This document shows, piece after piece, positions 50,147 to 64,000 of a DNA stretch of 64,000 nt. The stretch spans positions 93,396 through 157,395 of the IMG/VR virus record IMGVR_UViG_3300030004_000001; one strand, given 5' to 3'. Numbering within the stretch: position 1 is the stretch's first letter; each line of letters opens with the position of its first letter. The position numbers were made by a program, and so were the translations under genes. Source of the DNA: a virus. The notes below the pieces were generated by a model. The model did not search any database, was not told where the DNA came from, and worked only from the letters and a program-made list of their open reading frames with translations.

Positions 50147-52169
50147 CACTACCATTAATGATGTAGGAACTTTTTTAAATCAAAAAGTAAACCCTATTAC
50201 CGGAAGTAATCAGGCTACTAATACCATTCTTGAAGATGTAGAATCTACTCGTAAACCATTGAAAGATTTAACATTACCATCTTATTGCATGTATCCTAAT
50301 AGTCCACGTCAGGATGATTTTAATTTTACTAAGGGGCTTGGACAAGTTAGTTTACAGCCAGTGATAGATCAATTAAATGCTTATAAGAATGCGGCTATCC
50401 AAGCTATTATAGCCCAATATAATGCTATGGGGCCAGAAAGTGCTAAAGATAAAAAATTATCTGCTGGTGCTTTGGAATTTTTAAATGATATTTATCAAGC
50501 TGCAAGATGTTTTACTTCTATTGTTACAAAAATTAATAAATTAGTAGATACATATATTCAAATTATAGATAAAATGATAGTAGATGTTATTGCAGAAATT
50601 AATAAAATAGAAGGTCAAATAACTACATTAGTTGGAAATCTTAGAAAATTAAAAACAGATTTACTTACAGTCATCACAGTACAAACTTATGAGTTGTTAG
50701 AAAAAGCTACTGGTATAGCAGAATACATTCAGGCTTTATCTCAAATTGAAATAGAGTTTAATGAAGCTAAACAAGCTACCTACACTTTGTCTAAAACTCC
50801 TGAACGTGTGATGTTAAATTTAGAAGTTAATATAACTCAATTAAGAAATCAGATAAATTCACTAAATTATTTTAATTCACTTAATAGTTCATTAAGTAAT
50901 AGTTCTAGTACAGCAGCTAATTGTTATATGACTGATAATTATTTAGATGATTTAAATAATTTACCATCAATTAATAATGCTGCTAGTTATAATTGGAGTA
51001 TTACAAATTCATTAGCATTATCTGATTATAGTACAATTGATACTTTAAATATTATTCCAGCTTTAAATAAGATTTGTGCTCAATATACAGAACCTACTTC
51101 AACTTCTAATTTAGATACTATTTCTCAGCCATTATTAATAGCTTCATCTGAGCAAGCTGGAACTATTGTAGTACCTGATTTAGAAACTGGATTGATTTCG
51201 GCAGGTCTAGATCCAGCAATTGGAACTAACTGCTCACTTATATTTGAATTATCAATTAATAATGGAGAAACTCTAATTAGAGCGATTGCAAGAGGCGATG
51301 TAGTTGATGCTACAGAAGAGTATATTCATCATAACGATGGTGTGTATTACAGTAAAGGAATTGAAAAGTTTTCTTATAATAAGATAATAGTAAACTCTAC
51401 TAATTCATGGGATCTTTACTTAACAGATACAACAACGATGCCAAGTGTTGGAAGTTACTATTATTTCAACGACCCAATGACAACACAACCCTGGAATTTT
51501 TATTGGCAAAAAGATGGAGTCAACTATTATTTTCCAGTTTTATTCAAAGTAACTAATGTAACTCATAATTATATAACCGTAACTATGATGGATGGTAGTA
51601 ATCTTGATATTACAGATTTTATTTCAGGAGCAGTATCAAGTGATTATTCCACATATAATCCTTATACATTACCAGGTAATATAGCTGATGCTTCTGGAGA
51701 TTATATAATCTATGTAAAATTCCAAAGCCAAGAAGGTACTTATGATTATGCCGTAGCTGATTCTAATAATAATCCAATTCTTGGTAGTAACGGTTATTAT
51801 AAAACAGTTAGTGATTTAGGAACTTCAAATCCAGCAAATGATGCGGCAGCTGCAACATGGTTTTATACTACTGGTGGAGTAACTTATTATATATTAAAAG
51901 ATATTTTATATTCTGTAACAATGAATCAATACATAATGTCAGCAGGATCTGGAGATAATAGTCCTCACTCAGGAGATCAAATTCCTTGTAATAATTGGGC
52001 TCTTACAGTTTATCCAATAGGTGATCAGACTAGTATAAGAAAATTGAATTTCTCAGCAGTAGGACCAGGAACTCGAATCTATATGTTTTATCTTCGGGCT
52101 CATTGGGGCTTCGTGCCTACGACAACTTCAACATCTAGTTCAACAACTTCTACAACGTATAGTTCTTGA
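50127..52169 (+). CDS. virion structural protein, 680 aa
   Basis: N-terminal 250 residues are helical with long coiled coils (YIQIIDKMIVDVIAEINK; LVGNLRKLKTDLLTVI); residues 250-650 are beta-rich and Asn/Ser/Thr-rich; the C-terminus is a low-complexity TTTSTSSSTTSTTYSS tail. 20-nt overlap with the peptidase gene. A tail or baseplate component; the family is not recognised. Confidence 0.6.
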   Translation: MKTQEDNTTINDVGTFLNQKVNPITGSNQATNTILEDVESTRKPLKDLTLPSYCMYPNSPRQDDFNFTKGLGQVSLQPVIDQLNAYKNAAIQAIIAQYNAMGPESAKDKKLSAGALEFLNDIYQAARCFTSIVTKINKLVDTYIQIIDKMIVDVIAEINKIEGQITTLVGNLRKLKTDLLTVITVQTYELLEKATGIAEYIQALSQIEIEFNEAKQATYTLSKTPERVMLNLEVNITQLRNQINSLNYFNSLNSSLSNSSSTAANCYMTDNYLDDLNNLPSINNAASYNWSITNSLALSDYSTIDTLNIIPALNKICAQYTEPTSTSNLDTISQPLLIASSEQAGTIVVPDLETGLISAGLDPAIGTNCSLIFELSINNGETLIRAIARGDVVDATEEYIHHNDGVYYSKGIEKFSYNKIIVNSTNSWDLYLTDTTTMPSVGSYYYFNDPMTTQPWNFYWQKDGVNYYFPVLFKVTNVTHNYITVTMMDGSNLDITDFISGAVSSDYSTYNPYTLPGNIADASGDYIIYVKFQSQEGTYDYAVADSNNNPILGSNGYYKTVSDLGTSNPANDAAAATWFYTTGGVTYYILKDILYSVTMNQYIMSAGSGDNSPHSGDQIPCNNWALTVYPIGDQTSIRKLNFSAVGPGTRIYMFYLRAHWGFVPTTTSTSSSTTSTTYSS

Positions 52170-52194
52170 TTTTATTTTTTACGTATGATATAAT
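52166..52194 (+). promoter_or_regulatory. sigma70-like promoter for the tail chaperone/tape measure genes
   Basis: TTGATT (52166-52171), 17-bp spacer, TATAAT (52189-52194), 18 nt ahead of the start codon with SD TTGGAGGCGG. The -35 overlaps the stop region of the previous gene. Confidence 0.8.
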
Positions 52195-52211
52195 TAAATC
52201 TTGGAGGCGGT

Positions 52212-52718
52212 ATGTCAGAGGAAGTAAATAAAAAATCAGAAGAAGAATTAAATAAAGAAGAGTTTTATAAAATCAAGAACTTACAGGATGATCTTTTATA
52301 TACTACAAATAGTGAAGAATTGACAGAAGTATTAGTGAGCATTCTTAGTACTGGTGCTTATACTAAAACATTCTCACTTTTTAAAGGAAAGATTGAATTA
52401 ACTTACACTTCTATTACTGAACAAGAACGTATGAAGGGTTTTGGTTTAATTAGAATTAATGCTGATGAAAATATTGGTAAACAGTCACAGATTGAAGCTA
52501 ATGCTTATAATTCTAAAGTAAATATGGCTTTACAATTAATTCGTATTAAAGTAAATAATAATAAAACTGAATTAACTAAAGGTGATTTAAAAGAAAGAAT
52601 TCAACTGTTAGAAGAAATGCCAGAAGAACAGTTAAAGTTAATTAATAAATACTTAATTGTATTTTCAAATATTACAAATAAAGCTTTTGAATCTGAGGAA
52701 TATTTAAAAAACTCTTAG
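52212..52718 (+). CDS. tail assembly chaperone, short form (G-type), 168 aa
   Basis: Acidic start (MSEEVNKKSEEELNKEEF), then KGKIELTYTSITEQER in the middle and a helical end stopping right after the slippery site (EYLKNS). Position immediately before the tape measure, and the frameshift to an overlapping -1 ORF, are hallmarks of the lambda G/GT-type chaperone. Strong SD GGAGGCGG. Confidence 0.85.
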   Translation: MSEEVNKKSEEELNKEEFYKIKNLQDDLLYTTNSEELTEVLVSILSTGAYTKTFSLFKGKIELTYTSITEQERMKGFGLIRINADENIGKQSQIEANAYNSKVNMALQLIRIKVNNNKTELTKGDLKERIQLLEEMPEEQLKLINKYLIVFSNITNKAFESEEYLKNS

Positions 52719-55700
52719 CGACCTCTAGAGGAGTTAGGCTAGCACTTTTAGCATCTAGGGGTCTTTTAGATTTTCATGTTCCAAAAGATTATACTTCACT
52801 TTTAACATATTTTAAAACGGTTGGAATAGATATAGAAATAGAAGCTGATTTTTATAAAATGTTTGTAAGTTTACATGCAGTTACAAAAAATGATAAAGCT
52901 CTAGATGAAAATAGAGATAAATTATTTAAACTTTATTATCCAGACATTAAAGATAGTAGATCATCATTAATGGAAGAAACTGCCAAGATGATTAAAACTG
53001 ACGAGACTATTAAAATGGGAGTTATGGGTAATAAAGAAATAGCAGCTTCAGCAGCTAGTTTATTATTAAATAAGGCTAAATAATATGCCAGATCCACAAA
53101 TGCCATATGATGGTAATTATTCTGATTACCAGCAACAGCAACAACAAATGCAAATGCCACAAAGTAATATGGCATTTAATAATAATTATATGCAAAATAA
53201 TTCGATGTTAATGAATATGGGGCAGAGTAATATTCAAGCCACTATGGCTACTGCCTCATATAATTTTCATCAGCATATGCAAGACGTTTTGCAAGGCACT
53301 ATGGCTAGTGCTATGGCTATTTATAATACTGGTAGATCTGCTGTAGATAAATCTAGGGAAACGGTATATCAGGATCAGTTAATGGGTAATGGAATATTTG
53401 CCTTAGAACGTTCTACATGGCGTGATGTTGCATGGGGAACCGGATTAGCTGGTTCTGATTTTGGTAGAGCATTAAAGATTGGTGGACGTAGACCAGAGTT
53501 TATGACTGGCGGCGAATATACTTATCAGATGAATAGAAGTTTTCAGCATAGAGTTGGAGAAATGCAAGATGAGTTAGTAAGTGGTGGTATGAGTGCTATT
53601 GGAATGGCGGCAGGTATGGCTATGCCATTTACTCCAGTAGGATTACTTGCAGGATATGCTATTGATCAAACTTTAGGTAAAATGATTCAGCCAACATTAG
53701 AACGTCATGCAGCCACAAGAGAAATGCGGCAATTTACAGAAATGGCTGATTTAAATCAGGGTGTTGGACAAAGAAGAATGGGAGAAGAATCTTCCGATAT
53801 TCTTGCTTCTAGATTTTTTGAACATGATATATCTAATTTAAAATATATTCCTATTGTTGGAGATATGATTGCTGGACGTGTAGGTCCAGAGATTAAATAT
53901 AAAGATACATTTAAAAAAATGGCACAATTTGATCTTATGCGTGACATTAGTCCAGACGATGTAGATAAGATAACAGAAAGAGTTAAACAAACTGCTGAAG
54001 TAATGGATAAATTTGCAGGATTATTACATACCACTAGAGATAAGATAGTAGAAATAAAGGGTAAGTTTAACGCAATTGGAATGGGTGATGCACAACAAAA
54101 TAGTGCTTTAGGTAATCTTGCAAAATTTACCACAACTACAGGATATGATGTAGATTCAGCTTTAGCATTACAAGATAGTTTTACAGGAATGGGAAGACAA
54201 GGGAATTATTTTAGAACTGGATACGAAAATAGACAAGGTGCATTTGGATTAGCTGAAGTGGCATCTATTCAGTCATTACAGAATAGTGGTTTAATCTCTA
54301 AATCATTTGATGCTGGGACTTTAGGTCAATCGTTTTATGCTAATGCGGTAAATCAATCACAAGATACTTGGCATAGAGCTACCGAATTTGGTAATGGTGA
54401 TATAACTAAAACTGCTGATTATTATAGAGAAAGAGGTAATGGAAATATTGTATTAGGTATGCAAATGGAAAGATTATCAATGTTTGGAAAAACTGGTGAT
54501 CCTCTAGATGCATATAAAAAGAATATAGATATAACAATTGAAACATTAATGAAAAAATCTCACATGACAAGACAAGCCGCTACCGCTTATATATTGCAAA
54601 GAGAAAAGACTCCAGAAGGTGCAGAACAGGCATTTGAAGCAATAAGTGGTATTAGTGATATAGGGAAAATAGGTTCTGAAATTAGTTATGTTAACAGATC
54701 TTTAGAAAGAGTTGCACCCGGAGATAAAATTAGATCTTACAAAATAGGTGATGTATTTAATACATTATCAAAAATTCAATCAATGAATACTAGTGCTGGA
54801 AATGATTCTATTTTAGAAAATAATGCTAGAGCTAAATCTAGACTAGATGATGTTTTATTATCTACTGAAATAACTAGAGAGTCAGTTGGTGATCCTCTTT
54901 ATTATGGAAATAGAAAAGCAAATAGAGATTCTGATATTAAAAAATTAATGCAACAACAATATTTAATAGATGCTGGTGGTGGAGATGGTTCTGTTAATGA
55001 GAAAAAGGTAATTCAGGCAATTAGAGAAGCTGGTTATGCAGCTACCGATGAACAGGCTCAATTAATTATTAAACAATATGAAAGACATTCTGAATCAAGT
55101 CAACATAGATTTAATAATACTGCATTTAGTAATATTGGTAATAATATGATTGATTTTTTAAATCAATATAATAGAATGGATCGAATTAAATTACAGGGTA
55201 GTAAATTAAATGAATATAATAAGTTGTTTGGACAAAATATTAATGTAAATAAATTAGAAGAAATAAAAACACAATTAGATGCAACTAGCGATCCAAAAAT
55301 AAAAAATGCAATTTTAAGAAAAAATGGCTTTGCCCCTTCTAGAATTGATGATAATGGTTCTGAAATATTTTCTGATACTCAAGAATCAAATACCGTAGGT
55401 ATGATGGCCTTTATGGATAAATATAAAGGAATGCATGGATACAACGAAAATGATGTAAAAGTATTTAACGATTTGAATTCTATGTATGGTACAATGGCCA
55501 TTAAAGATAAATCTGTTCTTAAAGATTTAGGAATAGGATCAAGTAAAGAATATCAAAAACAATTTAGATCTGCCGCTAATGATTTAAATGGATTATTTAA
55601 TAAAGGTGATTTAAGTAAAAACGTCACACCAGAAAAAACAGAAAGATTAGGAAAAGAATTAGCTTTAATTACCTCTACCAGTTTAGAAACTGGTAAAAGA

Positions 55701-58700
55701 ATGGCTGAATTTTTAGAGAATACGGCTAATGCAGATGAGGCTAAAACTTTTATGCAACATGTTGCTCAGCAAGATTTTGGAGTATTATCAAAGGCTGCTG
55801 AAAGTTTTGCTGCAAATGGAAAATTAAATATGAGTAATGATCCACAGACCCAAGCTATTACAGAATTTACGGAAGTATGTAAGGCTTTAACTAAAGTATT
55901 AACTAAATGATAAATATTCCTGCCAATGTAGCAATAGCAATTCACAATGCTTCAGTTAAAACTGGAGTGGATGAAAAAATTCTTTTAGCTATTGCTAAAA
56001 ATGAATCAAATTTTGCTCAGTGGGGAAATAATAAAAGTCATAAATCATCAACTGGCGTTGAAGGTTTATTTCAAATTACTCACAAAACTTGGTATGGTAT
56101 AAGAGGCAAGGCAGTTCCATATAGTACAGATTTTAATGAACAAGCTTATACAGAAGCTTTATTAATTAAAAGATTAATGCAGAAATATAACAATAATATG
56201 TATTTAGTAACAATAGCACTAGATGCTGGAGAAGGTGTTTCTAATTTTATTCAAAAATGGGGAAATGCCGTTGGCAATAATATAGCTATTAAAAAAGCGG
56301 TAGAATATTATAAAGATATAGAAGCTGGATTTGGTGATGGAAAAGTAAAAGAAATTATAGATTATCCAACCAAATTTGCAAAATCACTAGAAGCTGTGGG
56401 TGGTCCAAAAAATTTAACTACTTCATTAAATAATAACAACGATACCTCTTCAGACAATACCAATTGGTATGATGTAAGCACAAATAAAGACAATAAATTA
56501 CTTACAGATAAGATTAATGATAAAAATCCTTTTATAATAAATTTATTTACAGCAAATTTATCTGGCGTAGAGGATTTACATAAAATAACACCAGAAACTA
56601 TAAAAAATAGTACATTAATTTCTAGAATAAGAAAAGGATTGGCTAAATCATGACTTCTACGAATACTGCTAATACCAATGGATTAGGAAATGTATATACT
56701 AGTACTTATGAAAGTTTAGGAACTGATGTATCTAGTGCATTAAGTACATCTTCTTCAGTGTCAGCAGTATCAACCGCAATAGACACATCATCTTCAACAA
56801 CTAGTAGTTCATCTATATCAACTATAGATACTGCCGTAAGTGATACAGTTGTGGCTTCTACGGCTTCTACTAGTTCAATCACTACAGTTCCAACTTCAGG
56901 AAGTACAACAGTAACAGATTCTACAACAGGAACTTCATATGAAGTAAGTACTACTAATGGTTTATCTACTTTACAAGAAATTGCAAATGCTGGACAATTT
57001 TATTCTGGCTATTCTGCAATTTCCGATACCACAGTTACTTCAGATAATACAGATTACTTAGATTATCTAAATAGATATTCATCTATCGATGCTAAGTTTT
57101 ATAGAGAAAATGGATCTGATATTGCATTTATGAGAATTATTACAAATGATACAAATAGAACTGTAATATTTCCAGTATTAACAACTTTAGTTCCAGGTAT
57201 TACTGCTAATAAATTCAAACAATTTATAGTTTCTCAATTTTCAATTTCTCATAAAGAAAGAATGCAATTAGTAGAAACTAATTCAGACTATCAAGCATTG
57301 TTTTTTGGTAAGAAACCTGAGATACTACAAATTGTAGGAATTCTCAAAAATACAGTTGACAACCCCTGGACTGTAAATATGATCTTTTTCTGGGATAATT
57401 TAATGCGGGGAACTACATTAGTAGAAAATGGTTATATCTGTCAGTTATTTATTGATGGAGAATTGTTTGAAGGATACCCATTTAACTTTGACCGTACTAA
57501 AGTTGCTGGTAATGACAATATTACTAATTTTATATTTGGTTTTCTAGTTAAAACTAGGACTACAGTTACTAAATATGGTGGTACAATAAATGCAGCAAGT
57601 TAATTTAGGTGATCAAGTTATATTAAAACCAATTAATATGCACGGTCTAGTAACTGGTGGTGGAATGGTCGTCTATTTTAAAAAATGGATGGGACATTGC
57701 TTGCTATGTTCTATGGCTTACCCAGATATTAATAATGCTAATTTTTTAGTTGACTGGTATCAAATTAGAACAATAATAGATCATATAACAAATGAAACAA
57801 TTTATCAGCATGATGTGGCGGATAATTTATAATGAGTCAATCTTTTGTATATAGAAATTATTTGTACTTGGCTGGTATAAAAGTACCTTTTATTACTGCG
57901 TCAGTATCTAGTAGTTTTGGCTCATTAGCAAGTTTAAATATAGAATTAAATTATTCACCTTACATTAATCATATTCATAAATATACCAAGATCCAATTTT
58001 GGGAACAGAAAATAGATGATAAAGGTGCAGTATATAATCCTACATTAGAATTTGATGGTGTAGTAATTGGTATTGTAAGAAGTAAAAATGTTTTAGGAAA
58101 TGTGTCTTGTAGATTAACTTGTTTAACAGATGGTGTAATTTGGAATCAACGTAAACAATATAATTATTATCTTGATCAAATTGCCAATACGGACATTAGA
58201 TTAACTGATGATATTTTGAATTTACGTGCAGATGGTAAAATTGATCCATACATTCCTAGTTTGATAGAAGAAAATAAATTTGATGTAGGTTGTGCAGTTG
58301 CAGCAATATTAACATCAGATACTAATTGTACTAAAGGTGCAGATAGTGAGCAGACATTAGTTAAACTTTCTTATAATTATATCTATAATGGTAAAAAATA
58401 TTATAAGAATTTAACTAGTGATACCACTACAACGGGATCATCTAGTTTACCTACTTATTATAAAAAGTTTTTAGAGACCTATTATTTATCTAATAAATTA
58501 TATGGTGTATCAACTGCACAGAACGTAAAAGATTTTTTCAATACTGATAGATCATTAAATTTAATTACCGATAATATGGTAAATGATCTTATTGGAGAAA
58601 ATACTTTTTGGAATATAGCAAATGCAGTAATGCAATATGGTTTTTATAGTGTTTATGATATTCCTAATCCAACCTATATACAGAAATCTTCTGGCACAAC

Positions 58701-61700
58701 TACCAATACTGAATTAAACTTTTCTAGTGATGGATCTTCAATTCCAGCTAAAATTACACCAACTTCTAAAGTTCAATTTAATGGATTAGCTGAATATATT
58801 TTAAAACCAGTTTCGGTTTTAGGTTTACCGTTAAAATGTAATATTATCTGGCCAAATCAAGTTCTTGATGAAACTTTATTTACAGATATGCTTAATGCTC
58901 CAACTCGAATATTATTGCAGAAATCAGGATTGCCAGCAGATGATCATTTAAATGTATTATTAACTACTACCAAAATTGCTGGTCCTTATATTCCTAACTG
59001 TACAGGATTTTTTAGTTCATTAACCCCTCCTACGCAGCAAGATACTTTAACTAGAGCTTCTACTATGTATTCAGATTATGAAACTGAATATGGAATGAAT
59101 TATACTGAATTAAGTTTATCATATGCATTTGAAACTTCATTACTTGAAGATGTAGATAAAGCTAAACAAGCAACGGCAACTAATTTACAGGATGCATCAT
59201 CACGAATTAATAGTTTTCTTAATTACGAATTTGCTCAGAGATTCTTTGCATCACGTACTTATTCTATTCAAGTAACTCCAGATGTTGATGTAGTACCAGG
59301 ACTTCCAGTAATTGTATTAAATCAAAATCAAGAACATATTATTTGTTTCTGTACTGGTAAATCTAAACAATGGGATGCTAGAGGAAATAAATCTGTTGGA
59401 CTTCAAGTAGCTTATCCAAGATATTATTATGAAAATATTGATAAATTAGGTAATATAGTTGACCCAACATCTACTAATTTATTAGCTATTCAAGAATTGG
59501 AATTATTATTTGGCTCTAAAGCTTTAATTAGAACTGGCCAATCTGCTAATAGTACTCCAGTCGTTAATATAAATTCAGATACATTAAGAGCAATGATTAA
59601 TATTTTATATACAGAATATATTTCTGGAAGTATTACATATTCTGATTATATGAGAAATGTTTGTAGTTATGCTAATTGGCTAGAATTATATGGAGCATCT
59701 ACTTCAGATGAAGTAAATATGCCAGATAGTTATCCAAATAAAACAGTATTTGCCTCAACTCCAAATGGAAATGATTTAAGTATTAATACATTTTACGTAA
59801 ATCAAGTTGAACAGGCTAATTTACCAAATCAAGATATTATTCAAAAACATCTAGACTGGATTTCTACAGGACAACGTATATGAGTCTGATTAAATTAGCA
59901 ACTAATAAAATGACTGCACTAATGCAAGTTGGAAAATTAAGTAAAAATGCTATTCATTCTATTAATTGGCGTCCTGCTGAACAAATTGCTGGTGGATTAG
60001 AAAGAGGCAATATTAATTTAGCTAAGAGATATGGCACTATTATAAATCCAACAAATAGTTATAAATTAGGTAAAACATTTATGCATAGAGTTATAAATAA
60101 TCAACCTTTAACTTTATTAGAGAAAATTCGATATAAAAATCCATTACAATATTTTATTAATGGAATTGAATTAAAATCAAAATATCGTAATAGTCCCGGA
60201 TCTTCAATGAGAACGGGGTTTATATTTTCCAATCCAAAAGCCATAAACAAAATTATGACTCATTCAGATGACAGAATTACTAATGCTTTAGTTAATAGAC
60301 ATGAACTACATGAGATGTCTGAAATGAGTCATATAAAGGATAATTTACCGCGACATGCTTTCTATATAAGTTTAAAAAATAAAGATACAAAAAAAGCTAT
60401 AGGAATGGGTAGTCATGCAAATCCAACAGTTATAATGAAAGAAAATAATGATATAGTAAGATTAAAACCATATGAACAAGTAAGACAAAATTTTCTTGGA
60501 TTAAGACATAGTTCTTTAGAAGATATTGCTTACAATAATTTATTTAATCATAATTATGGAGAAACTAAAATATCTTCTAAGAGATTTAAAACTGGAAGAA
60601 CGGAAGTAGTTAAATATCATCCAGTCGCTACCCCTCCTAATCCAAAATATGTAAAAGAAATATCTTCTATAGAATGGAATAAATTAATATCAAGACGAAG
60701 AGATTATTTAGCATCGGAAGGTGTTAATTTAAATTCCAATAAAGTTGTGAGAGAAATATGATAACGTTAACAGCTAATTCTATGGTATATGCAGGTTATG
60801 TAGTATCATTATCTTTAGCTGCCGATGCTAGAGTGGAGTTAACTGATTGGAATAATTATCAATCTGTTTCAAATGTATTGGGTATAGCAACTAATTCAGG
60901 TGGTGAAGGTATAGCAATCGTAGTTCAAACAGATGGCATATATCAGAACCCCACCTGGAATTTACAACGTGGCTATCCAGTATTTGCATTTTCTATGGGT
61001 ACAATTACCCAAGATGTATTACCTAAAAATAGCATTCAAGTTGGAAAAGCTATTTCTTCTAATCAAATTTTAATTAGAATATCTGAATTTATTATGGTGT
61101 CTCAATGATTAATAATAGATTCTATGGACGTTTATTTTATGATGCGGTAAATGGTAAAATAGATTTATCTAATAATATTAATAATCCTTTATATTATAGT
61201 AAAATTCTTGAAGTAAGTTGTTTTACAGCAGTACCAATTAATGGATGTATAACAATAGTTAATAATAATGCCAATTTAATTAATTCTAAATATAATAATG
61301 ATATTACCAATTTAACTATTCCATATATTACAGGTATAACATTAACTCCAGGGGATATTGGAGAAATAGTTCCAGTAGCAAATATAATTGGTAATTTATA
61401 TAAAACAACTCAAATATTACCAGGAAATTATCAAGATCTATTATATGTTGGTCAAGATGGTATTATTACTAATATTAAACCAACTACAGCTAATGGTGAC
61501 ATTTGGTTAATTGTAGTTGGTATAAAAATAGATGATTACTCTTTTGTATTTGAACCATCTATTCCAATTAATTTAGTTAGTAGTTTATTTCCTACTCCAG
61601 TTCCTATTGTAATTGGTGATGGTGAGAAAGTTACTTTATCTCAAGCTATGCCACAATTAACATGTTTTCGTATAGATGAAACAGGAAGGGCCTTTACAAT

Positions 61701-64000
61701 TACAGCTAATGATGTTAATCTTCCTATAGTTGATGGAATCACGTTAGAGTCTGGTGGTATTAATCAATCAATAAATGTAGCCAGATTAAAGAATTATTAT
61801 TATGATTGTGGTGTTAATTTTACTGAAAGTAATATATATTATTTAAATAGTAGTGGAGGTTTAACAACTATTAGACCTACGGATACTAGTTATTTAGTTA
61901 TTATTGGAAGATCTATACCAAATTCAACTAAATTTATTTTTGATCCACAAATGCCAATTATGTTATCAAATTAGAGGATAGATGATGCCAAATAAATTTT
62001 TAGCATTAAACACAAATGGTTCTATGCAGGAAGTAGCACCAACTACTTTAGGCGGTTCTTCTTATGCTAATCAGATTCCAGTTCTTAACAGTAATGGAAA
62101 TCTTGATATTTCAATGATGCCAACCGGTATTGGTGCTGATACTCAAAGTATAGTAGCAAGTGAATCTATTGCTGCTGGTTCTTTAGTAAATATTTATAAT
62201 AATGCTGGTACCGTAACTATTAGAAATGCTATAGCTGCTGATAATACTAAACCCGCTAATGGATTTGTTTTATCTTCTGTAGCTAGTGCGGCTATTGGTT
62301 TAGTATATGTACGTGGATTAAATTCGCAAGTTCCATTAGGAACTTTTGTTGCCGCAAATGTTGGATCTAAAGTTTTTCTATCTCCTACTACTGCTGGTGG
62401 AATTACTTTAACTATTCCAACTACCACAGGACAAATTGTACAGGTTATAGGAACAGTTGATGCTGTAGCAACTTTAGTTACAATTAATTTTACAGAAAAT
62501 ACATTTACGGTCAGAGCATAATTGAATGGATAAATTTTTAGAATTAAATACAGATGGATCCTTTAAAGAGAAAAATCCAGTTGTTATTTCTACTGGATCT
62601 GCTAATGCTGGACAAATTCCAGCATTAAATTCTAATGGACAATTAGATTCTAGCATTACTGGTTCTAGTAGTTCTAATATATCAAGTATATTAGCTTTTG
62701 CAGCAGCACATGGATAAATTATGATTAGATTAGATAATGTAAATAGATCTATCGTTCTATCTTTAGATGGAACAATTACTACTTATCAATTACAAATTAT
62801 CGTTAATTATTCAGACAATAATGGAACAACTTATACTGGTGGAACCCAGACTTCTTTATCTAATAATACTACTCAAGTAACTATTTGTAGCGCCCCAACC
62901 TCTTCTACTATTAGAGATATTGATAATATTATAATATTTAATAATGATACAGTAGCTAATTCAATTAATATATTCCTTAATGATAATAGCACACTATATC
63001 AACTTGCAGGACCATTGTTACAGACTGGTGAATCTTTTGTATATACTCATAGTCGTGGTTGGGAAACGGTTGATATTAATGGATGTCTAAAAACTTCGAA
63101 TGCTCCAATTTCTCAATTACCAAATAACACAACTGGTACAACTCAGACTTTAGGAGATTCATCAACTAAATTAGCTACAGATGCTTTTGTGGCAAATGCT
63201 ATTAGCAATTTTGCTGCAATTACTCAGACAATCCAACAAGTAACTGTAGATTTAGGTTCTCAACCTAGAACTAGTGGTCATTTTAATATAACTGGTTCAG
63301 GATTTTCTCCAATATTAGGACCGGTTATAGTTATGCAGGCTGCTACAAGACCAAATTCTGTATTATACGATAATATAGAAATGGATGCAATTAATTGTAC
63401 TGGAATTATAACTTCTTCCACTACTATTCAAGTAAACTGGAACTCAGATTATACAGTAGCTAATCAATATACTTTTAATTACTTTATTTAATAAGGATAA
63501 CAAATGGCAATTATAGAAACTGGTAATAGTACCGCTGGATTAGCTAATGTCGATGCAGGCAATAACTTAATGGTAACTACTCCACAAGTTAATTCCACTG
63601 TTGGATTGGTTGCTGCAAATCCAGTTCGTGTTGGAGCTGTTCGTTTCTTTAGCGAAAATGATAGTGGATCATTAACTGGATCTCCATTATTAAATTCTCC
63701 TATGACTTCTTTAGAGGATAATTTAGCTGTAGGATTAATGACTCCATTATTAGATTATTCCTTTAATGGAACTGCTCAAGATACTAGTATGTGGTATTAT
63801 GCATTTACCACAATGACAGCAATTCAAGCAGGTGGTTTTTTAACATTAAATAATGGTAATATTGGAACTGCCGCTACTGGTTGTTATTTATTATCTAAAT
63901 CTTATTATAATTTAACTGGTAATGCTGGTTTAAGATGTCAGACTATTGGAACTGTTAATATGGTACCAGTAGCAAATGAAGTTTATTATTGTGGTCTTGG

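Overview
The window is 64 kb of a large, AT-rich tailed dsDNA bacteriophage genome. The evidence is a complete tail module (chaperone pair with a -1 frameshift, tape measure, tail lysozyme, baseplate hub, fibres), a replication and nucleotide set (DnaE-type polymerase, SSB, dUTPase, dCMP deaminase, dNMP kinase, a MazG relic), and more than a hundred short, tightly overlapping ORFs with Shine-Dalgarno sites. The host is a bacterium read by a sigma70-like polymerase. A small lipoprotein and two-TM lysis-type proteins would fit a diderm host, but this is weak. No tRNA, terminase, portal, capsid or CRISPR array was seen. Both ends cut through genes.

Layout. (1) 1-2123, minus: two tail-fibre genes. 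(2) 2.2-14.5 kb, minus: dnaE, a run of small hypotheticals, a ParB-like protein, a structured RNA candidate at 9.3-9.5 kb, ssb and a ribbon-helix-helix regulator. (3) 14.75-19.13 kb, plus: a membrane/lysis-like block and several proteins sharing the N-terminus M(S/G)LIKL(A/C). (4) 19.16-45.3 kb, minus: early/accessory region with a Gly-rich hexanucleotide-repeat protein, a dNMP kinase fused to a LAGLIDADG endonuclease, dUTPase, a lone TnpB element that beheads a mazG-like gene, dCMP deaminase, a 546-aa orphan, a macro-like protein, a dense zinc-ribbon cluster and a poly-alanine protein. (5) 45.3-46.1 kb: non-coding divergent region with AT repeats and plus-strand terminators. (6) 46.1-64 kb, plus: late tail module.

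Transcription logic. Most minus-strand units start at one recurrent promoter: -35 TATGCAA (or TTGCAA), 18-bp spacer, TATAAT, then ATATATG or ATAAATG. It often sits immediately after the T-tract of the upstream terminator, giving compact terminator-promoter cassettes. The plus-strand tail chaperone has an ordinary sigma70 promoter.

The most unusual items are the shared MSLIKLA leader, the pseudoknot-capable 237-nt RNA, the kinase-endonuclease fusion, the TnpB insertion with a readable empty-site reconstruction, the two hypervariable repeat genes, and two further A-tract -1 frameshifts in small genes. Small-gene boundaries were set by hand from the sequence; functions of most small proteins are unknown.
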